The notes beneath the pieces are model-generated. The model was given only the letters and a program-made list of their open reading frames with translations, ran no database searches and was not told where the DNA came from. This document shows positions 9,000 through 18,795 of a stretch of DNA of 64,000 bases, piece after piece (position 1 is the stretch's first letter; each line of letters begins with the position of its first letter). The DNA comes from Pseudomonas prosekii (GTDB taxonomy: Bacteria > Pseudomonadota > Gammaproteobacteria > Pseudomonadales > Pseudomonadaceae), in assembly GCF_900105155.1 (NCBI RefSeq), contig NZ_LT629762.1:4492501-4556500 (forward strand), in the 5' to 3' direction. A program made the position numbers and the translations under genes.

Positions 9000-10424
9000 T
9001 CAGCGGTGGGCAATGTTCTCCAGTGCCAGGTTGCGCGTACGCGGGCCGAAGTAACCGATGGTGATCATCACGATCAACATGCTGCTGACAATGAAGGCCA
9101 GCACCCCCGGTGTGCCGAAGTGTTCGAGGAAAATCCCGATCAGCAGACTGCTGAACACCGTCGACAAACGGCTGAACGAGTAACAGAAGCCCACGGCCCG
9201 TGCGCGGATGTTGGTCGGGAACAATTCACTTTGGTAGGAGTGGTAGGCGAAGCTCAGCCAGGCGTTGCAGAAGGTGATCAGCACCCCGCAGACGATCAGC
9301 CCCAACGCGCTGGTTTGCAGGGCGAACAAAGTGCCGAAGGTCATGGCGCCGAGGGCCGAGCCGACGATCTGCCATTTGTTCTCGAAACGGTTGGCGAACT
9401 TCACAAACAGCAACGGCCCGAGCGGGTAGGCGAGGGTGATGATGAAGGCGTACATCAAACTGTGCGTCACGCTGACGCCCTGACCGGACAAAAGCGCCGG
9501 CAGCCAGTTGCCGAAACCGAAAAAACCGATGGCCTGAAACACGTGGAAAACAATCAGCATCAGCGCCCGACGTCGATACGGCGGCTGCCAGATATCAGCG
9601 AATCGCCCCGCGCCCTGCACGTCTACCGCCGCCAGTTCCGGCTCATCCAGCGCTTTGCCCTGATCCTTCACGCAACGCGCTTCGATGTTATCGAGAATCC
9701 TGCTCGCCTCATCGAAGCGCCCATGCTGTGCCAACCAGCGCGGCGACTCCGGCAGGCGCGAGCGCAGCCACCAGATAAACAGCGCAAACACCGCACTCGC
9801 CAACACCACCCAACGCCAGCCGGACACGCCGAACGGCGCTTGCGGCACCAGCCACCAGGACATCAGCGCCACCGCCGGCACTGACAGAAACTGCACAAAA
9901 AAAGCGAAGGCAAACGCCGAACTGCGCATGCGTTTCGGCACCAGCTCCGAGAGGTAGGCGTCGATGGTCACCAACTCGATGCCCAAGCCAATGCCCACCA
10001 GAAAGCGCATGCAGATGATGCCCAGTGCCGAACTCTGCACGCCCATCGCCACGGTCGCGACCGTGTACCAGATCAGCGCAAAGGTGAAAATCGCTCGCCG
10101 GCCGAAGCGGTCGGCCAATGGGCTGAGCAGGCTCGCACCGAGGAACAGACCGAGAAATGTCGCCGAGGCAAACGCAGCTTGATCGGAAAAACCAAACACG
10201 CCGCCACTGCCGGTGGCGAAGATGCCATCGCGGATCAGACCGGGGCTGATGTAAGCGGTCTGAAACAAATCGTACAGCTCGAAAAACCCGCCAATCGACA
10301 GCAACGCCACCAGTTTCCAGATTGTGGAAACGGCGGGCAGGCGGTCGATACGAGCGGAAATCTGCGCGGCACGAACGGGGTCAATGCCGTCGGTTTGGGC
10401 GGCAGCGGGGGAGTAGGCAGGCAT
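9000..10424 (-). CDS. MFS transporter (sugar porter-like)
   Basis: A 474-residue major facilitator with 12 predicted membrane segments. It shows the family loop SPLADRFGRRAIF between segments 2 and 3 and the RLPESPRWL motif before the central loop. A related SELFPTNIRARAVG loop lies after segment 10; these are sugar-porter-type signatures. The substrate is not deducible. The start follows only a weak ribosome site. Neighbours (two GSTs, PACE pump) give no clear pathway link. Confidence 0.88.
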   Translation of the reverse strand: MPAYSPAAAQTDGIDPVRAAQISARIDRLPAVSTIWKLVALLSIGGFFELYDLFQTAYISPGLIRDGIFATGSGGVFGFSDQAAFASATFLGLFLGASLLSPLADRFGRRAIFTFALIWYTVATVAMGVQSSALGIICMRFLVGIGLGIELVTIDAYLSELVPKRMRSSAFAFAFFVQFLSVPAVALMSWWLVPQAPFGVSGWRWVVLASAVFALFIWWLRSRLPESPRWLAQHGRFDEASRILDNIEARCVKDQGKALDEPELAAVDVQGAGRFADIWQPPYRRRALMLIVFHVFQAIGFFGFGNWLPALLSGQGVSVTHSLMYAFIITLAYPLGPLLFVKFANRFENKWQIVGSALGAMTFGTLFALQTSALGLIVCGVLITFCNAWLSFAYHSYQSELFPTNIRARAVGFCYSFSRLSTVFSSLLIGIFLEHFGTPGVLAFIVSSMLIVMITIGYFGPRTRNLALENIAHR

Positions 10425-10599
10425 GGGCTGATCCGATTCTTGTTGAAGGGAAAGCTTAGCCTGCTATCGGTTAGCAAAGATTGTGAACATTTGCTGGGTT
10501 GAGAGAAGATTCGCCGAGTTATTGCAATATCCGCTTACGTTTTAGGCGTTTATGGCGCAACCGGGGTGATGCCGACCCCTGTTGTGGTGAGGCTGGCGG

Positions 10600-11232
10600 C
10601 TATGGCAAACCGTTACAGCCGAACTTGAGGAAACCCGCTCGCTGCGCCAGTCGCTGGAAGTACTCATCGACGGCGGGCAAGTCCGGGCGCTCCATGGGCG
10701 TCATCAGCCAGCGGTTGACCGACAGGCCGATGACGATGTCGGCCAGGCTGAACCGTGGCCCGGCAACGTAGGCTTTGGTGGCCGCGAGTTGGTGTTCGAG
10801 GATGGTCATTTTGCGGTTCCAGTCATCAACGCCAACGGCGATCTGATGCGGGTCCTGGCACTCCGGATCCTTGCGCACTAGCGCGGTAAAGGCATAACCC
10901 CACGAGCGATTGAGCTCGGTGGCTTGCCAATCCATCCACTGCTCGACGCGCGCGCGGGCCGCCGGTTCGCCGGGCAGCAATTGCTGATTGTGATGTTTGC
11001 CGGCGAGGTAGCGGCAGATGGTGTTGGATTCCCACAACACCCCGGCGTCATCAATGATCACCGGCACCTGCGCATTCGGATTGAGCCGGGTGAACTCGGG
11101 GCTGTGGGTCGAGGCAAAACCGCTGCCCCAATCCTCGCGTTCGTAGGAAATGCCCAGCTCCTCACAGGTCCACAGGACTTTTCTGACGTTGATCGATGAC
11201 GCTTTCCCAAGAATTTTCAGTGCATGTTCCAT
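10600..11232 (-). CDS. Glutathione S-transferase
   Basis: A 210-residue GST. The N-terminal thioredoxin-like domain reads ILGKASSINVRKVLWTCEELG, with Ser13/14 where the catalytic Ser or Cys is expected. It continues with NPNAQVPVI (cis-Pro) and WESNTICRYLA (glutathione binding). The C-terminal helical domain has the FSLADIVIG N-capping motif. AAGGAGTAGCACC precedes the ATG. It is a different subfamily from the GST at 5245. Confidence 0.9.
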   Translation of the reverse strand: MEHALKILGKASSINVRKVLWTCEELGISYEREDWGSGFASTHSPEFTRLNPNAQVPVIIDDAGVLWESNTICRYLAGKHHNQQLLPGEPAARARVEQWMDWQATELNRSWGYAFTALVRKDPECQDPHQIAVGVDDWNRKMTILEHQLAATKAYVAGPRFSLADIVIGLSVNRWLMTPMERPDLPAVDEYFQRLAQRAGFLKFGCNGLP

Positions 11233-11274
11233 GGTGCTACTCCTTCAGCGAAACGACGCCTCGGGAATCTACCA

Positions 11275-11709
11275 TCAAGCAGCAGGATCCGGCAGCGCTG
11301 ACGCTGGCAAACCAAACGTGCGATCAAACAGCCAGTTGAAAGCGAAGGTGTAGCACGGGATGAAAATGATCAGCGCCAGGTCGAGCAAAAAGGCCTGCAC
11401 CAGGCTGATGTTCATCCACCAGGCAATCAACGGGATGAGAAACACAATCAAGGTTAGTTGAAAACCCACGGCATGGCCGATGCGCCGTTTGACCGTGCGG
11501 GTGCGCGATGGCTGGCGACTTTCCCAACGCTCGAACAGCGAGGTGTAGATGAAATTCCAGGTCACGGCGATGGTGGTGATGATCACCGCCAGCGGCCCGG
11601 TGCTGCCCGGCGAAGTGCCGGAAAGCAGCGCCAGACCCAGAGCCGAGAAGGTCATGCCGATGATTTCGTACAACGACACGTAGACCAGTTTGCGTTTGAC
11701 GCCTTGCAT
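11275..11709 (-). CDS. PACE family multidrug/biocide efflux transporter
   Basis: A 144-residue inner-membrane protein with four hydrophobic segments, matching the PACE family (AceI type, two bacterial transmembrane pair domains). The essential membrane Glu is at position 15 (YEIIG), as in AceI. The second-helix signature TWNFIYTSLFERWE and the repeated motif IAWWMNISLVQAFLLDLAL are present. AGAGG precedes the ATG. A LysR gene is divergent 120 bases away and probably controls it; AceI-type genes are often paired with LysR regulators. A paralogue lies at 25881. Confidence 0.9.
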   Translation of the reverse strand: MQGVKRKLVYVSLYEIIGMTFSALGLALLSGTSPGSTGPLAVIITTIAVTWNFIYTSLFERWESRQPSRTRTVKRRIGHAVGFQLTLIVFLIPLIAWWMNISLVQAFLLDLALIIFIPCYTFAFNWLFDRTFGLPASALPDPAA

Positions 11710-11829
11710 GTTTTTTTGCCTCTTTGTTGCAACTTGATGCCAGCAGCACTGGCGGATGCGGCGAAAGATAGCTTCAATGGCGCTGACAGAAAAAGTCAGC
11801 AGCTTTCAGTTTTATTGATAGGACGGCGA

Positions 11830-12702
11830 ATGAACTTCAACAGCGACAGCATCGAATTGTTTCTCGCGGTGATCGAGCGCGGCTCGTTTTCCGCCGCCGC
11901 TCGGGCGCTGGGCAAAGTACCGTCGGCGGTGAGCATGGGCATCGGCAACCTCGAAGCCGAACTCGGTTATTCGCTGTTCGATCGCAGCCACCGCGAACCG
12001 GTGCCGACCGCCATGGCCAACGCGCTGGTGCCGCACGCGCGGCTGATCGCCGAGCAGCTCAAGCAATTGCAGGTGCACGCGGTCGAGTTGTCGTTGGGGT
12101 TGGAGAGCAAGCTGTCGATCGGCGTGGTCGCGGACCTGGATAAAAGGCGTTTGATGGCGGCGATCAAGGTGATTGCCGAGCGGCATCCGCTGCTCGATAT
12201 CGAAGTGCTCAGCGCGCCGCAGGACGACGTGTTGGCGATGCTCCACAGCGGTCGCGTCAGTGTCTGTCTGGCGTTCGCCGGGTTGAGCGTGAATGGGCTC
12301 GAACGATTCCAGTTCGTCGGCAGCGAACGGATGATTGCCACGCTGGCGGCGGACAATCCGCTGTTTCAGGGCCAGGATTTGTTCCTGGAAGACTTGCTGC
12401 ACTTGCGCCAGATCATCGTCGCCAGCCGCGACTTGCCGATCAGCGATACGCGGCCGCTGGTCGCGCAATCCTATTGGCGCACCGACACCCTGGCCATGGC
12501 GCTGGAGATGGTCGAGGCCGGTTTGGGCTGGGGCAATTTCCCGCTGTCGGTGGTGCAACCGCTGCTGGACGCGGGACGCCTCAAACGCTTGAGTTTTCGC
12601 AACATCGAGAATGGTTTGCTGCTGCCAGTCCACGCGGTGTGGCTAAAAAGCCAGCCACTGCAGAAAGCAGCGCTGGCGTTCGTAGGCCTGATGTCTGCCT
12701 GA
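11830..12702 (+). CDS. LysR family transcriptional regulator next to PACE gene
   Basis: A 290-residue LysR protein with the N-terminal winged helix-turn-helix (IELFLAVIERGSFSAAARAL...SAVSMGIGNLE) and a periplasmic-binding-protein-like effector domain from about residue 90. It starts 120 bases from the divergent PACE gene, the classic arrangement for a LysR activator of its neighbour. The likely ligand is the pump substrate or a polyamine (inference). Confidence 0.9.
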   Translation: MNFNSDSIELFLAVIERGSFSAAARALGKVPSAVSMGIGNLEAELGYSLFDRSHREPVPTAMANALVPHARLIAEQLKQLQVHAVELSLGLESKLSIGVVADLDKRRLMAAIKVIAERHPLLDIEVLSAPQDDVLAMLHSGRVSVCLAFAGLSVNGLERFQFVGSERMIATLAADNPLFQGQDLFLEDLLHLRQIIVASRDLPISDTRPLVAQSYWRTDTLAMALEMVEAGLGWGNFPLSVVQPLLDAGRLKRLSFRNIENGLLLPVHAVWLKSQPLQKAALAFVGLMSA

Positions 12703-12764
12703 AACCAAAGGCAACTCACCATTACCCCCGTGGGTAGTTGAGGAGCGGTAATAGACCGGACAGG

Positions 12765-13796
12765 TCAGGTGCTTTCGCGCACTTTCAGTTCGAAACCCAT
12801 GTCCTGCACCGGTTTGGCCACGGTGTTGCCGGCCATCAGCGTGAGCATTTGTTCGGCGGCGCGGCGGCCGATGGCTTCGCGCGGGGTGCTGATGCTGCTC
12901 AGGCGCGGGACCATGTGCGCGGAGGCGGGCAGGTCGTTGAAGCCGAGAATCGCCACTTGCTGGGGGATTTTGATCCCGCAGCGCATCGCTTCAAGCAACG
13001 CGCCTTGGGCCAGGTCATCGTTACCAAAGAAGATCGCATCGACATCGGGATGGCTCGCCAGCAATTGCACAAACAACTCGCCGCCCAGCCCTACCGAAGA
13101 AGCACGCGGCGTCAGAACTTCCAGATCCGGGTCATACAAACCGGCCTTCTGCAGCGCCTTGCGGAAACCTTCGCCGCGCAGCAACGTGCGCTGATCGAGC
13201 TGCGCGCCAATGTAGGCCAGGCGTTTGCGACCACGCGAAAGCAAGTGCTCTGCCGCCGTTTCGCCCGCCGCCAATTGCGAGAATCCCACGCAATTCAGGC
13301 CCGCCGCCGTGTCCAGTTCCATCATGTAGACGCAGGGAATGTTGCTCGCCTCGATCATTCGCCGCGAACTTTCGGTGCGATCAAAACCGGTCAGCAGCAA
13401 GCCGCGCGGTTGATACGCCATGTAGTTGCGCAGGAGGTTTTCTTCTTCATCGCGCGAGTAGTGGAAGTTACCGATCAGCACTTCGAAGCCCTTGGGCCGC
13501 AAGACCTGATGAATCGCTTCCAGCGTGTCGATGAACAGCAGGTTGGACAGCGAAGGCACCAGCACCACCACCGAATGGCTCTGCGCCGAGGCCAGCGCGC
13601 GGGCGGCGGGGTTGACCACGTAGTTGAGGTCGAGCGCGGCTTTCTGGACTTTCTCCACCAGTTCGGTGGCCACCGTGCTGACACCACGCAACGCGCGCGA
13701 GGCCGTGATCGGGCTGACGCCGGCCAGGCGTGCGACTTCGTTGAGGGTAGGGCGGCCGGTGGTGCGGGTATTTTTATCGTTTTTAGAGGTGGTCAT
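12765..13796 (-). CDS. gntR: LacI-family gluconate utilisation repressor
   Basis: A 343-residue LacI/GalR repressor: the N-terminal helix-turn-helix TLNEVARLAGVSPITASRAL (residues about 17-36) is followed by a sugar-binding core ending LSSISTPREAIGRRAAEQML. It is divergent from the gluconate kinase and permease genes, so it should be GntR, released from DNA by gluconate or a derivative. The start at 13796 (MTTSKND) is the family start; a much longer open frame runs on antisense into gntK. A copy of its presumed operator lies 35 bases upstream of its own ATG (13831), consistent with autoregulation. Confidence 0.92.
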   Translation of the reverse strand: MTTSKNDKNTRTTGRPTLNEVARLAGVSPITASRALRGVSTVATELVEKVQKAALDLNYVVNPAARALASAQSHSVVVLVPSLSNLLFIDTLEAIHQVLRPKGFEVLIGNFHYSRDEEENLLRNYMAYQPRGLLLTGFDRTESSRRMIEASNIPCVYMMELDTAAGLNCVGFSQLAAGETAAEHLLSRGRKRLAYIGAQLDQRTLLRGEGFRKALQKAGLYDPDLEVLTPRASSVGLGGELFVQLLASHPDVDAIFFGNDDLAQGALLEAMRCGIKIPQQVAILGFNDLPASAHMVPRLSSISTPREAIGRRAAEQMLTLMAGNTVAKPVQDMGFELKVREST

Positions 13797-13830
13797 CGGG
13801 GCGGCTTGCCAAACAAAATTCAAGGCACTA

Positions 13831-13844
13831 AGGTAGCGCTGTCT
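13831..13844. promoter_or_regulatory. GntR operator copy 1 (gntR promoter)
   Basis: AGGTAGCGCTGTCT, centred on the palindrome AGCGCT, a typical LacI-family core. An identical 14-mer lies at 13982 and a near-identical one at 14560. Confidence 0.8.
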
Positions 13845-13981
13845 CGATGCAGCTGCAAATGCGTGAGCGGGGTTTGCCTGAACCTCGTTCCTTGGCGTCG
13901 CGAACGAACATGCTGCAACCCACAAAAATGACAAGAAGGCGTCGGCAACTTCTGCTTTTGGTCTAGTGTCATAACTGGCAA

Positions 13982-13995
13982 AGGTAGCGCTGTCT
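13982..13995. promoter_or_regulatory. GntR operator copy 2 (gntK promoter)
   Basis: AGGTAGCGCTGTCT, identical to the copy at 13831. It ends 17 bases before the gntK start, where a bound repressor would block transcription or translation start-up. Confidence 0.8.
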
Positions 13996-14012
13996 GCGCG
14001 CTGAGGTGTTTC

Positions 14013-14546
14013 ATGAATCATCCCATCACCGCCCTGGTCATCATGGGCGTTGCCGGTTGCGGCAAGACCTGCGTCAGCGAGGCCTTGTGCCAGCTCAGCG
14101 GCGCGACTGCCATTGAAGGCGACACTTTTCACCCTGCCGCCAATATCGAAAAGATGAGCGCGGGCATTCCCCTGAACGACGACGACCGTGCCGGCTGGCT
14201 GCAAAGCCTGTGCGTCGAACTGCGCCGCGTCGATGCCGAGGGCAAACACCCCGTGCTGACGTGCTCGGCGCTCAAACACAGTTATCGCGAAGTGTTGCGC
14301 AGTGCCTTGCCGGGCCTGGGTTTCGTATTCCTTGAGCTGACGCCGGAAGTCGCCGCCGAACGTGTGTCCCACCGTCCCGGCCACTTCATGCCATCGACCT
14401 TGATCGACAGCCAGTTCGCCACGCTTGAATCGCCGGTCGGCGAGCCGCTGACCCTGGCACTGGACGCCTCCAACCACAGCGTCGAGCAACTGGCTGGCCA
14501 GGCTCACGTCTGGTGGCTGCAACACGGTTTGAAACGTGCGGTATGA
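14013..14546 (+). CDS. gntK: Gluconokinase
   Basis: Phosphorylates gluconate to 6-phosphogluconate, feeding the Entner-Doudoroff pathway. The 177-residue protein is normal for GntK, with the P-loop GVAGCGKT (residues about 11-18) and the family segments EGDTFHP and CSALKHSYREVLR. The C-terminal ERVSHRPGHFMP follows. It is the first gene of the divergent gluconate unit, with the permease 82 bases downstream, and has an operator directly upstream. Confidence 0.94.
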   Translation: MNHPITALVIMGVAGCGKTCVSEALCQLSGATAIEGDTFHPAANIEKMSAGIPLNDDDRAGWLQSLCVELRRVDAEGKHPVLTCSALKHSYREVLRSALPGLGFVFLELTPEVAAERVSHRPGHFMPSTLIDSQFATLESPVGEPLTLALDASNHSVEQLAGQAHVWWLQHGLKRAV

Positions 14547-14559
14547 GTTTTCTTCGAAG

Positions 14560-14573
14560 AGATAGCGCTGTCC
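14560..14573. promoter_or_regulatory. GntR operator copy 3 (gntP promoter)
   Basis: AGATAGCGCTGTCC, 12 of 14 bases identical to the copies at 13831 and 13982. It lies in the gap between gntK and the permease gene, suggesting that the permease has its own GntR-controlled promoter. Confidence 0.75.
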
Positions 14574-14628
14574 TCGCGCCTGGCGAATTTCCCGCTTTAA
14601 TAACAACAACAATCAGGAGACACCCCTA

Positions 14629-15981
14629 ATGTTCGGCATGTCCCACGAGACGTTCCTGCTGCTCGATGCAGTGGTCACGGTAATCGGACTTATTGTCCTG
14701 ATCACCAAGTTCAAATTTCACCCGTTTATCGCGCTGATCATCGCCGCGCTGTTCCTCGGCCTGACGTCGGGCATGCCGGTGGGCACCATTCTCAAAGCGT
14801 TCCAGGACGGCTTCGGTGGTGTGCTCGGGTTTGTCGGGATCATCCTCGCGCTGGGCACCATGCTCGGCAAAATGATGGCCGAATCGGGCGGTGCGGATCA
14901 GATTGCGCAAACGCTGATTCGCGCATTCGGCAAGGACAAAGTGCAGTGGGCGATGATGTTCGCGGCGTTCCTGGTCGGCATTCCGCTGTTCTTCGAAATC
15001 GGCTTTGTGCTGTTGATCCCGCTGGTGTTCATCGTTGCGCGGCGCACCGGCGTGTCGATCATCAAGATCGGTATCCCGCTGCTGGCCGGCCTGTCGGCGG
15101 TGCACGGTCTGGTTCCGCCACACCCGGGCCCGCTGCTGGCCATCGGCGTGTTTGGTGCCGACATCGGTAAAACCATTCTGTACGGTCTGATCGTGGCGCT
15201 GCCGACGGCGATTATTGCCGGTCCGATTTTCGGTACGTTCATCGCCAAACACATTCCGGGCCACGCCAATCAGGAACTGGTCGATCAACTGGCGCGCGAA
15301 CCGCAGGCGACCACGTTGCCGAGTTTCAGCATCACCCTGATCACCGTGTTGTTGCCGGTGTTCCTGATGTTGCTGAAGACTTTCGCTGACGTGGCGTTGC
15401 CGGAAGGGCACTTCTTCCGTGCCTGGATGGACATGATCGGTCACCCGATTTCGGCACTGTTGCTGGCCTTGCTGCTGTCGCTTTACACCTTCGGCTACCG
15501 TCAGGGCATGGGCTCGAACAAGATTCTGAAATTGCTCGACGCCAGCCTTGCGCCGACCGCCGCGATCATTCTGATCATCGGTGCCGGTGGTGGCTTCAAA
15601 CAGATGCTGGTCACCAGCGGTGTCGGTGATGTGATCGGCCACATGGCGGTGAACGCGCAGATCTCGCCGATTCTGTTGGCGTGGCTGGTGGCGGCGGTGA
15701 TTCGTGTCGCGACCGGTTCGGCGACTGTGGCGACCATTACTGGCGCGGGCATTGTGGTGCCGGTGGTGGGGATGATTCCGGGCGTCAACCGTGAGCTGCT
15801 GGTGCTGGCCACGGGTGCCGGTTCGCTGGTGTTGTCGCACGTCAACGACGCCGGTTTCTGGCTGGTGAAGCAGTACTTCAACATGACCGTCGTGGAAACC
15901 TTCAAGACCTGGACCGCGATGGAAACCATCCTGTCCGTGGTGGCGCTGGGCTTCATCCTGCTGCTGTCGATGTTCGTTTAA
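14629..15981 (+). CDS. gntP: Gluconate:H+ symporter, GntP family
   Basis: A 450-residue inner-membrane permease with about 12-14 hydrophobic segments. Family features are GGFGGVLGFVGIILALGTMLG-type glycine-rich helices (key residues GFG, ILALG near residue 60-85), GLVPPHPGPL near 160, and the C-terminal VLSHVNDAGFWLVKQYF. GCAATCAGGAGACACC places a clear ribosome site before the ATG. It works with gntK: import, then phosphorylation. Confidence 0.93.
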   Translation: MFGMSHETFLLLDAVVTVIGLIVLITKFKFHPFIALIIAALFLGLTSGMPVGTILKAFQDGFGGVLGFVGIILALGTMLGKMMAESGGADQIAQTLIRAFGKDKVQWAMMFAAFLVGIPLFFEIGFVLLIPLVFIVARRTGVSIIKIGIPLLAGLSAVHGLVPPHPGPLLAIGVFGADIGKTILYGLIVALPTAIIAGPIFGTFIAKHIPGHANQELVDQLAREPQATTLPSFSITLITVLLPVFLMLLKTFADVALPEGHFFRAWMDMIGHPISALLLALLLSLYTFGYRQGMGSNKILKLLDASLAPTAAIILIIGAGGGFKQMLVTSGVGDVIGHMAVNAQISPILLAWLVAAVIRVATGSATVATITGAGIVVPVVGMIPGVNRELLVLATGAGSLVLSHVNDAGFWLVKQYFNMTVVETFKTWTAMETILSVVALGFILLLSMFV

Positions 15982-16010
15982 GCCACACAGGCAGCAACAC
16001 CGCAAAACAA

Positions 16011-16102
16011 CTGTGGGAGCGAGCGTGCTCGCGATGACGGACTGACTTTCAACATCTTTGCTGAATGTCAGGTCCTCATCGCGAGCAAGCTCGCTCCCAC
16101 AG
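16011..16102. repeat. REP doublet, GTGGGAGCGAGCxTGCTCGCGA family
   Basis: Two inverted REP units separated by about 45 bases, between the converging gluconate permease and alaC genes. Confidence 0.85.
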
Positions 16103-16111
16103 TGTTATGTG

Positions 16112-17329
16112 TTAACCGTTGGTTTTTGCGACCAGCCCATCCGCGCGAAACATCCCGCGTATGCCGCGCACGGCCTGACGAATCCGGTCCTGGTTTTCGA
16201 TCAGCGCGAAGCGCACGTGATCATCGCCATACTCGCCAAATCCTACGCCCGGCGAGACACAAACCTTCGCCTCGGCGAGCATTTTCTTGGCAAATTCCAG
16301 CGAACCCAGGTGCGCGTACGCTTCAGGAATCTTCGCCCAGACATACATCGAAGCCTTCGGATTCTCGACCATCCAGCCCAGTTCATGCAGGCCTTTGACC
16401 AGCACGTTACGGCGCTGGCGATACTGCTCGGCGATGTCTTTGACGCACTGCTGATCACCTTCAAGCGCAGCAATCGCCGCCACCTGCAACGGCGTGAACG
16501 TGCCGTAGTCGTGGTAACTCTTGATCCGTGCCAAGGCGTTGACCAATTCCGCGTTACCGACCATGAAACCGATGCGCCACCCGGCCATGTTGTAGCTCTT
16601 GGACAAGGTGAAAAACTCCACCGCAATGTCCTTGGCGCCCGGTACTTGCATGATCGACGGGGCTTTCCAGCCGTCGTAGACGATGTCGGCGTACGCCAGA
16701 TCGTGCACCACCAAGACGTCGTATTGCTTGGCGAGGGCGATCACCCGTTCGAAGAAATCCAACTCCACGCATTGCGCGGTCGGGTTCGACGGGAAACCGA
16801 GGATCATCATTTTCGGTTTCGGGATCGAGCCACGAATCGCGCTTTCCAGTTCGGCGAAGAAATCCACGCCCGGAACCAGCGGCACCGAACGCACCTGCGC
16901 GCCGGCAATCACCGCGCCGTAAATGTGGATCGGGTAGCTCGGGTTCGGCACCAGCACGGTGTCGCCCTGGTCGAGGGTGGCCAGCATCAAATGCGCCAGG
17001 CCTTCCTTGGAACCGATGGTGACAATGGCTTCGGTTTCCGGGTCGATGTCGACCTCGTAACGATTCTTGTACCAATTGGAAATCGCCCGGCGCAGCCGCG
17101 GAATGCCCTTGGACGTCGAGTAACCGTGGGTGTCTTCGCGCTGGGCGACGGTCACCAGTTTTTCGACGATGTGCGGCGGGGTCGGGCCGTCGGGGTTGCC
17201 CATGCTGAAGTCGATGATGTCTTCGCCACGACGACGCGCGGCCATCTTCAGCTCGGCAGTGATGTTGAAAACATAAGGGGGGAGTCGATCTATGCGCGCA
17301 AAGCGGCGCGGCGAACCTGGGTTGGCCAT
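16112..17329 (-). CDS. alaC: Alanine aminotransferase, AlaC type
   Basis: A 405-residue fold-type I PLP aminotransferase that makes alanine from pyruvate and glutamate. The PLP lysine sits in [12 protein letters not shown] (near residue 240), with the [10 protein letters not shown] and SNPTAQ motifs before it. The N-terminal [13 protein letters not shown] is characteristic of the AlaC/YfdZ group. The ATG at 17329 follows GAGGCAACA. The longer frame upstream overlaps the divergent LysE-type gene and is rejected. Confidence 0.92.
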   Translation of the reverse strand: MANPGSPRRFARIDRLPPYVFNITAELKMAARRRGEDIIDFSMGNPDGPTPPHIVEKLVTVAQREDTHGYSTSKGIPRLRRAISNWYKNRYEVDIDPETEAIVTIGSKEGLAHLMLATLDQGDTVLVPNPSYPIHIYGAVIAGAQVRSVPLVPGVDFFAELESAIRGSIPKPKMMILGFPSNPTAQCVELDFFERVIALAKQYDVLVVHDLAYADIVYDGWKAPSIMQVPGAKDIAVEFFTLSKSYNMAGWRIGFMVGNAELVNALARIKSYHDYGTFTPLQVAAIAALEGDQQCVKDIAEQYRQRRNVLVKGLHELGWMVENPKASMYVWAKIPEAYAHLGSLEFAKKMLAEAKVCVSPGVGFGEYGDDHVRFALIENQDRIRQAVRGIRGMFRADGLVAKTNG

Positions 17330-17468
17330 TGTTGCCTCGGAGAACGTGAGCGCCCGGAACCGTCCGAGCGACGCTGGCCACTGCGGTGGCCTGTGGCGGA
17401 ATGTAAGGGCGGATGTGGCAAACTGTCCAGCCACTTTGTAAACAAAACTGTCCGAAGGAAACGGGTTG

Positions 17469-18131
17469 ATGGAATTTAGCAGCGGCTTCTTGTTGAGCCT
17501 TTCGTTGTGCCTGGATATCGGCGTCGCCAACATCGCCATGATCACGTTGGCCATGCAACGCGGCTATTTTCAAGGCTTTGCGCTGGGTTTGGGGACCTGT
17601 GTCGGTGACCTGATCTACGCGGTTTTGGCGCTCGCCGGCATGACCGTTTTGCTGCAATACGAAACCGTGCGCTGGGTGCTGTGGATCGGCGGTTCGGCGC
17701 TGTTGCTGTACTTCGCGGCGAAGATGATCTACTCGGCGATCCACCACGAAGCGCTGTTGACGCAGACCGCAGACGTGGGAAACAACTCGCATCGACGTGA
17801 GTTTTTTCGCGGCATCTTCCTCGCCATGTCCTCGCCCAGCGCGATTCTCTGGTTCGCCGCGGTGGGCGGTACGCTGATCGCCCGCTCCGGCGGTGGCGGT
17901 GCCGTCAGTTCTGCGCTGTTCCTCGGCGGATTCCTTAGCGCCGGGGTGCTCTGGTGCGTGGCTCTGTGCTTTGCCGCGAGCCACGGCGGCAAGTTGCTCG
18001 GCGACAAACTGCTGCGCTATTCGTACATGGCATCGGCAGCGATCTTCTGCTATTTCGCGGTGTACGTGATCCTATCGGGTTACAACGAGTTTATCGGCAA
18101 GGCTGCCGTCGGGCAGATGCCGGGGATTTGA
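17469..18131 (+). CDS. LysE/RhtB family amino acid exporter
   Basis: A 220-residue inner-membrane protein with about six hydrophobic segments. The opening [19 protein letters not shown] and the [16 protein letters not shown] helix correspond to the LysE family signature (G-x-x-x-G-D near residue 45). AAGGAAACG precedes the start; a TTG one codon earlier is also possible. The substrate is unknown. It is divergent from alaC, so export of alanine or a related amino acid is an attractive guess only. Confidence 0.82.
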   Translation: MEFSSGFLLSLSLCLDIGVANIAMITLAMQRGYFQGFALGLGTCVGDLIYAVLALAGMTVLLQYETVRWVLWIGGSALLLYFAAKMIYSAIHHEALLTQTADVGNNSHRREFFRGIFLAMSSPSAILWFAAVGGTLIARSGGGGAVSSALFLGGFLSAGVLWCVALCFAASHGGKLLGDKLLRYSYMASAAIFCYFAVYVILSGYNEFIGKAAVGQMPGI

Positions 18132-18221
18132 ACGGCCAATCGCTGGGGGAATCGGGCATGAGTTCTATACTTTTTCAGCTGAGCTTCCCAACGCCCACTT
18201 TTCCATCAAAGGAGTTGAATC

Positions 18222-18707
18222 ATGGATGAACAAACGCAGGTCAAACTCGCCGAACCACGCTTTGAGCACGGGCACTTTCTACTCATCGCCGGGCTGGGTG
18301 GCCGATTTAACCAGCAAACATCCGCAGACATTCCCAAACTCTGGGAACAATTCGTTCCAGAGATTGGCAAGATTCCCGGGCAAAAAAGCGAAGTGACCTA
18401 CGGCATCTGCTGCAATCCCGACGGCCAGGGTGGTTTCGAATACATTGCCGGCGTCGAAATCAGTAAGCTCGACGACCTGCCGGAAAAGTACCGCTGGGTC
18501 GAAGTGCAACCGCAGCAATACGCGGTGTTCGAGCACAAGGGGTCGCTGGACAGCTTGCCCGCGACTTTTCAATACATCTGGAAAACCTGGCTGCCGCAGT
18601 CCGGCCGGCAAGCGGCGGATGCGCCGGAGTTCGAACGCTACAGCGAAGATTTCAACCCGACGCTGAATACCGGCGTGCTGGAAATCTGGTTGCCGCTCAA
18701 GGATTGA
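18222..18707 (+). CDS. GyrI-like / AraC effector-binding domain protein
   Basis: A 161-residue stand-alone small-molecule-binding protein. Its pattern (LIAGLGGRF near residue 28, IPKLWEQFVPEIGKI, TYGICC, FEYIAGVEIS, then YAVFEHKGSLDSLPATFQYIW) is that of the GyrI-like/SOUL-type C-terminal domain of AraC regulators. No DNA-binding domain is attached. AAAGGAGTTGAATC precedes the ATG. Such proteins bind and sometimes hydrolyse cyclopropanoid or other small compounds; the ligand here is unknown. Confidence 0.8.
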   Translation: MDEQTQVKLAEPRFEHGHFLLIAGLGGRFNQQTSADIPKLWEQFVPEIGKIPGQKSEVTYGICCNPDGQGGFEYIAGVEISKLDDLPEKYRWVEVQPQQYAVFEHKGSLDSLPATFQYIWKTWLPQSGRQAADAPEFERYSEDFNPTLNTGVLEIWLPLKD

Positions 18708-18795
18708 ATTACTGCGAGAGTGCGGACCGCCGGTCCGCCTCTCCAGCGTTTTAATTTATGATCTGCGATCTTTCCTACGCTGATCCCGAGTTGCC

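Noticed and set aside
13797..14612. Long N-terminal extension of gntR in the same frame
   Set aside because: It would run antisense through the complete gluconokinase gene and past the operators; the LacI family start is at 13796.
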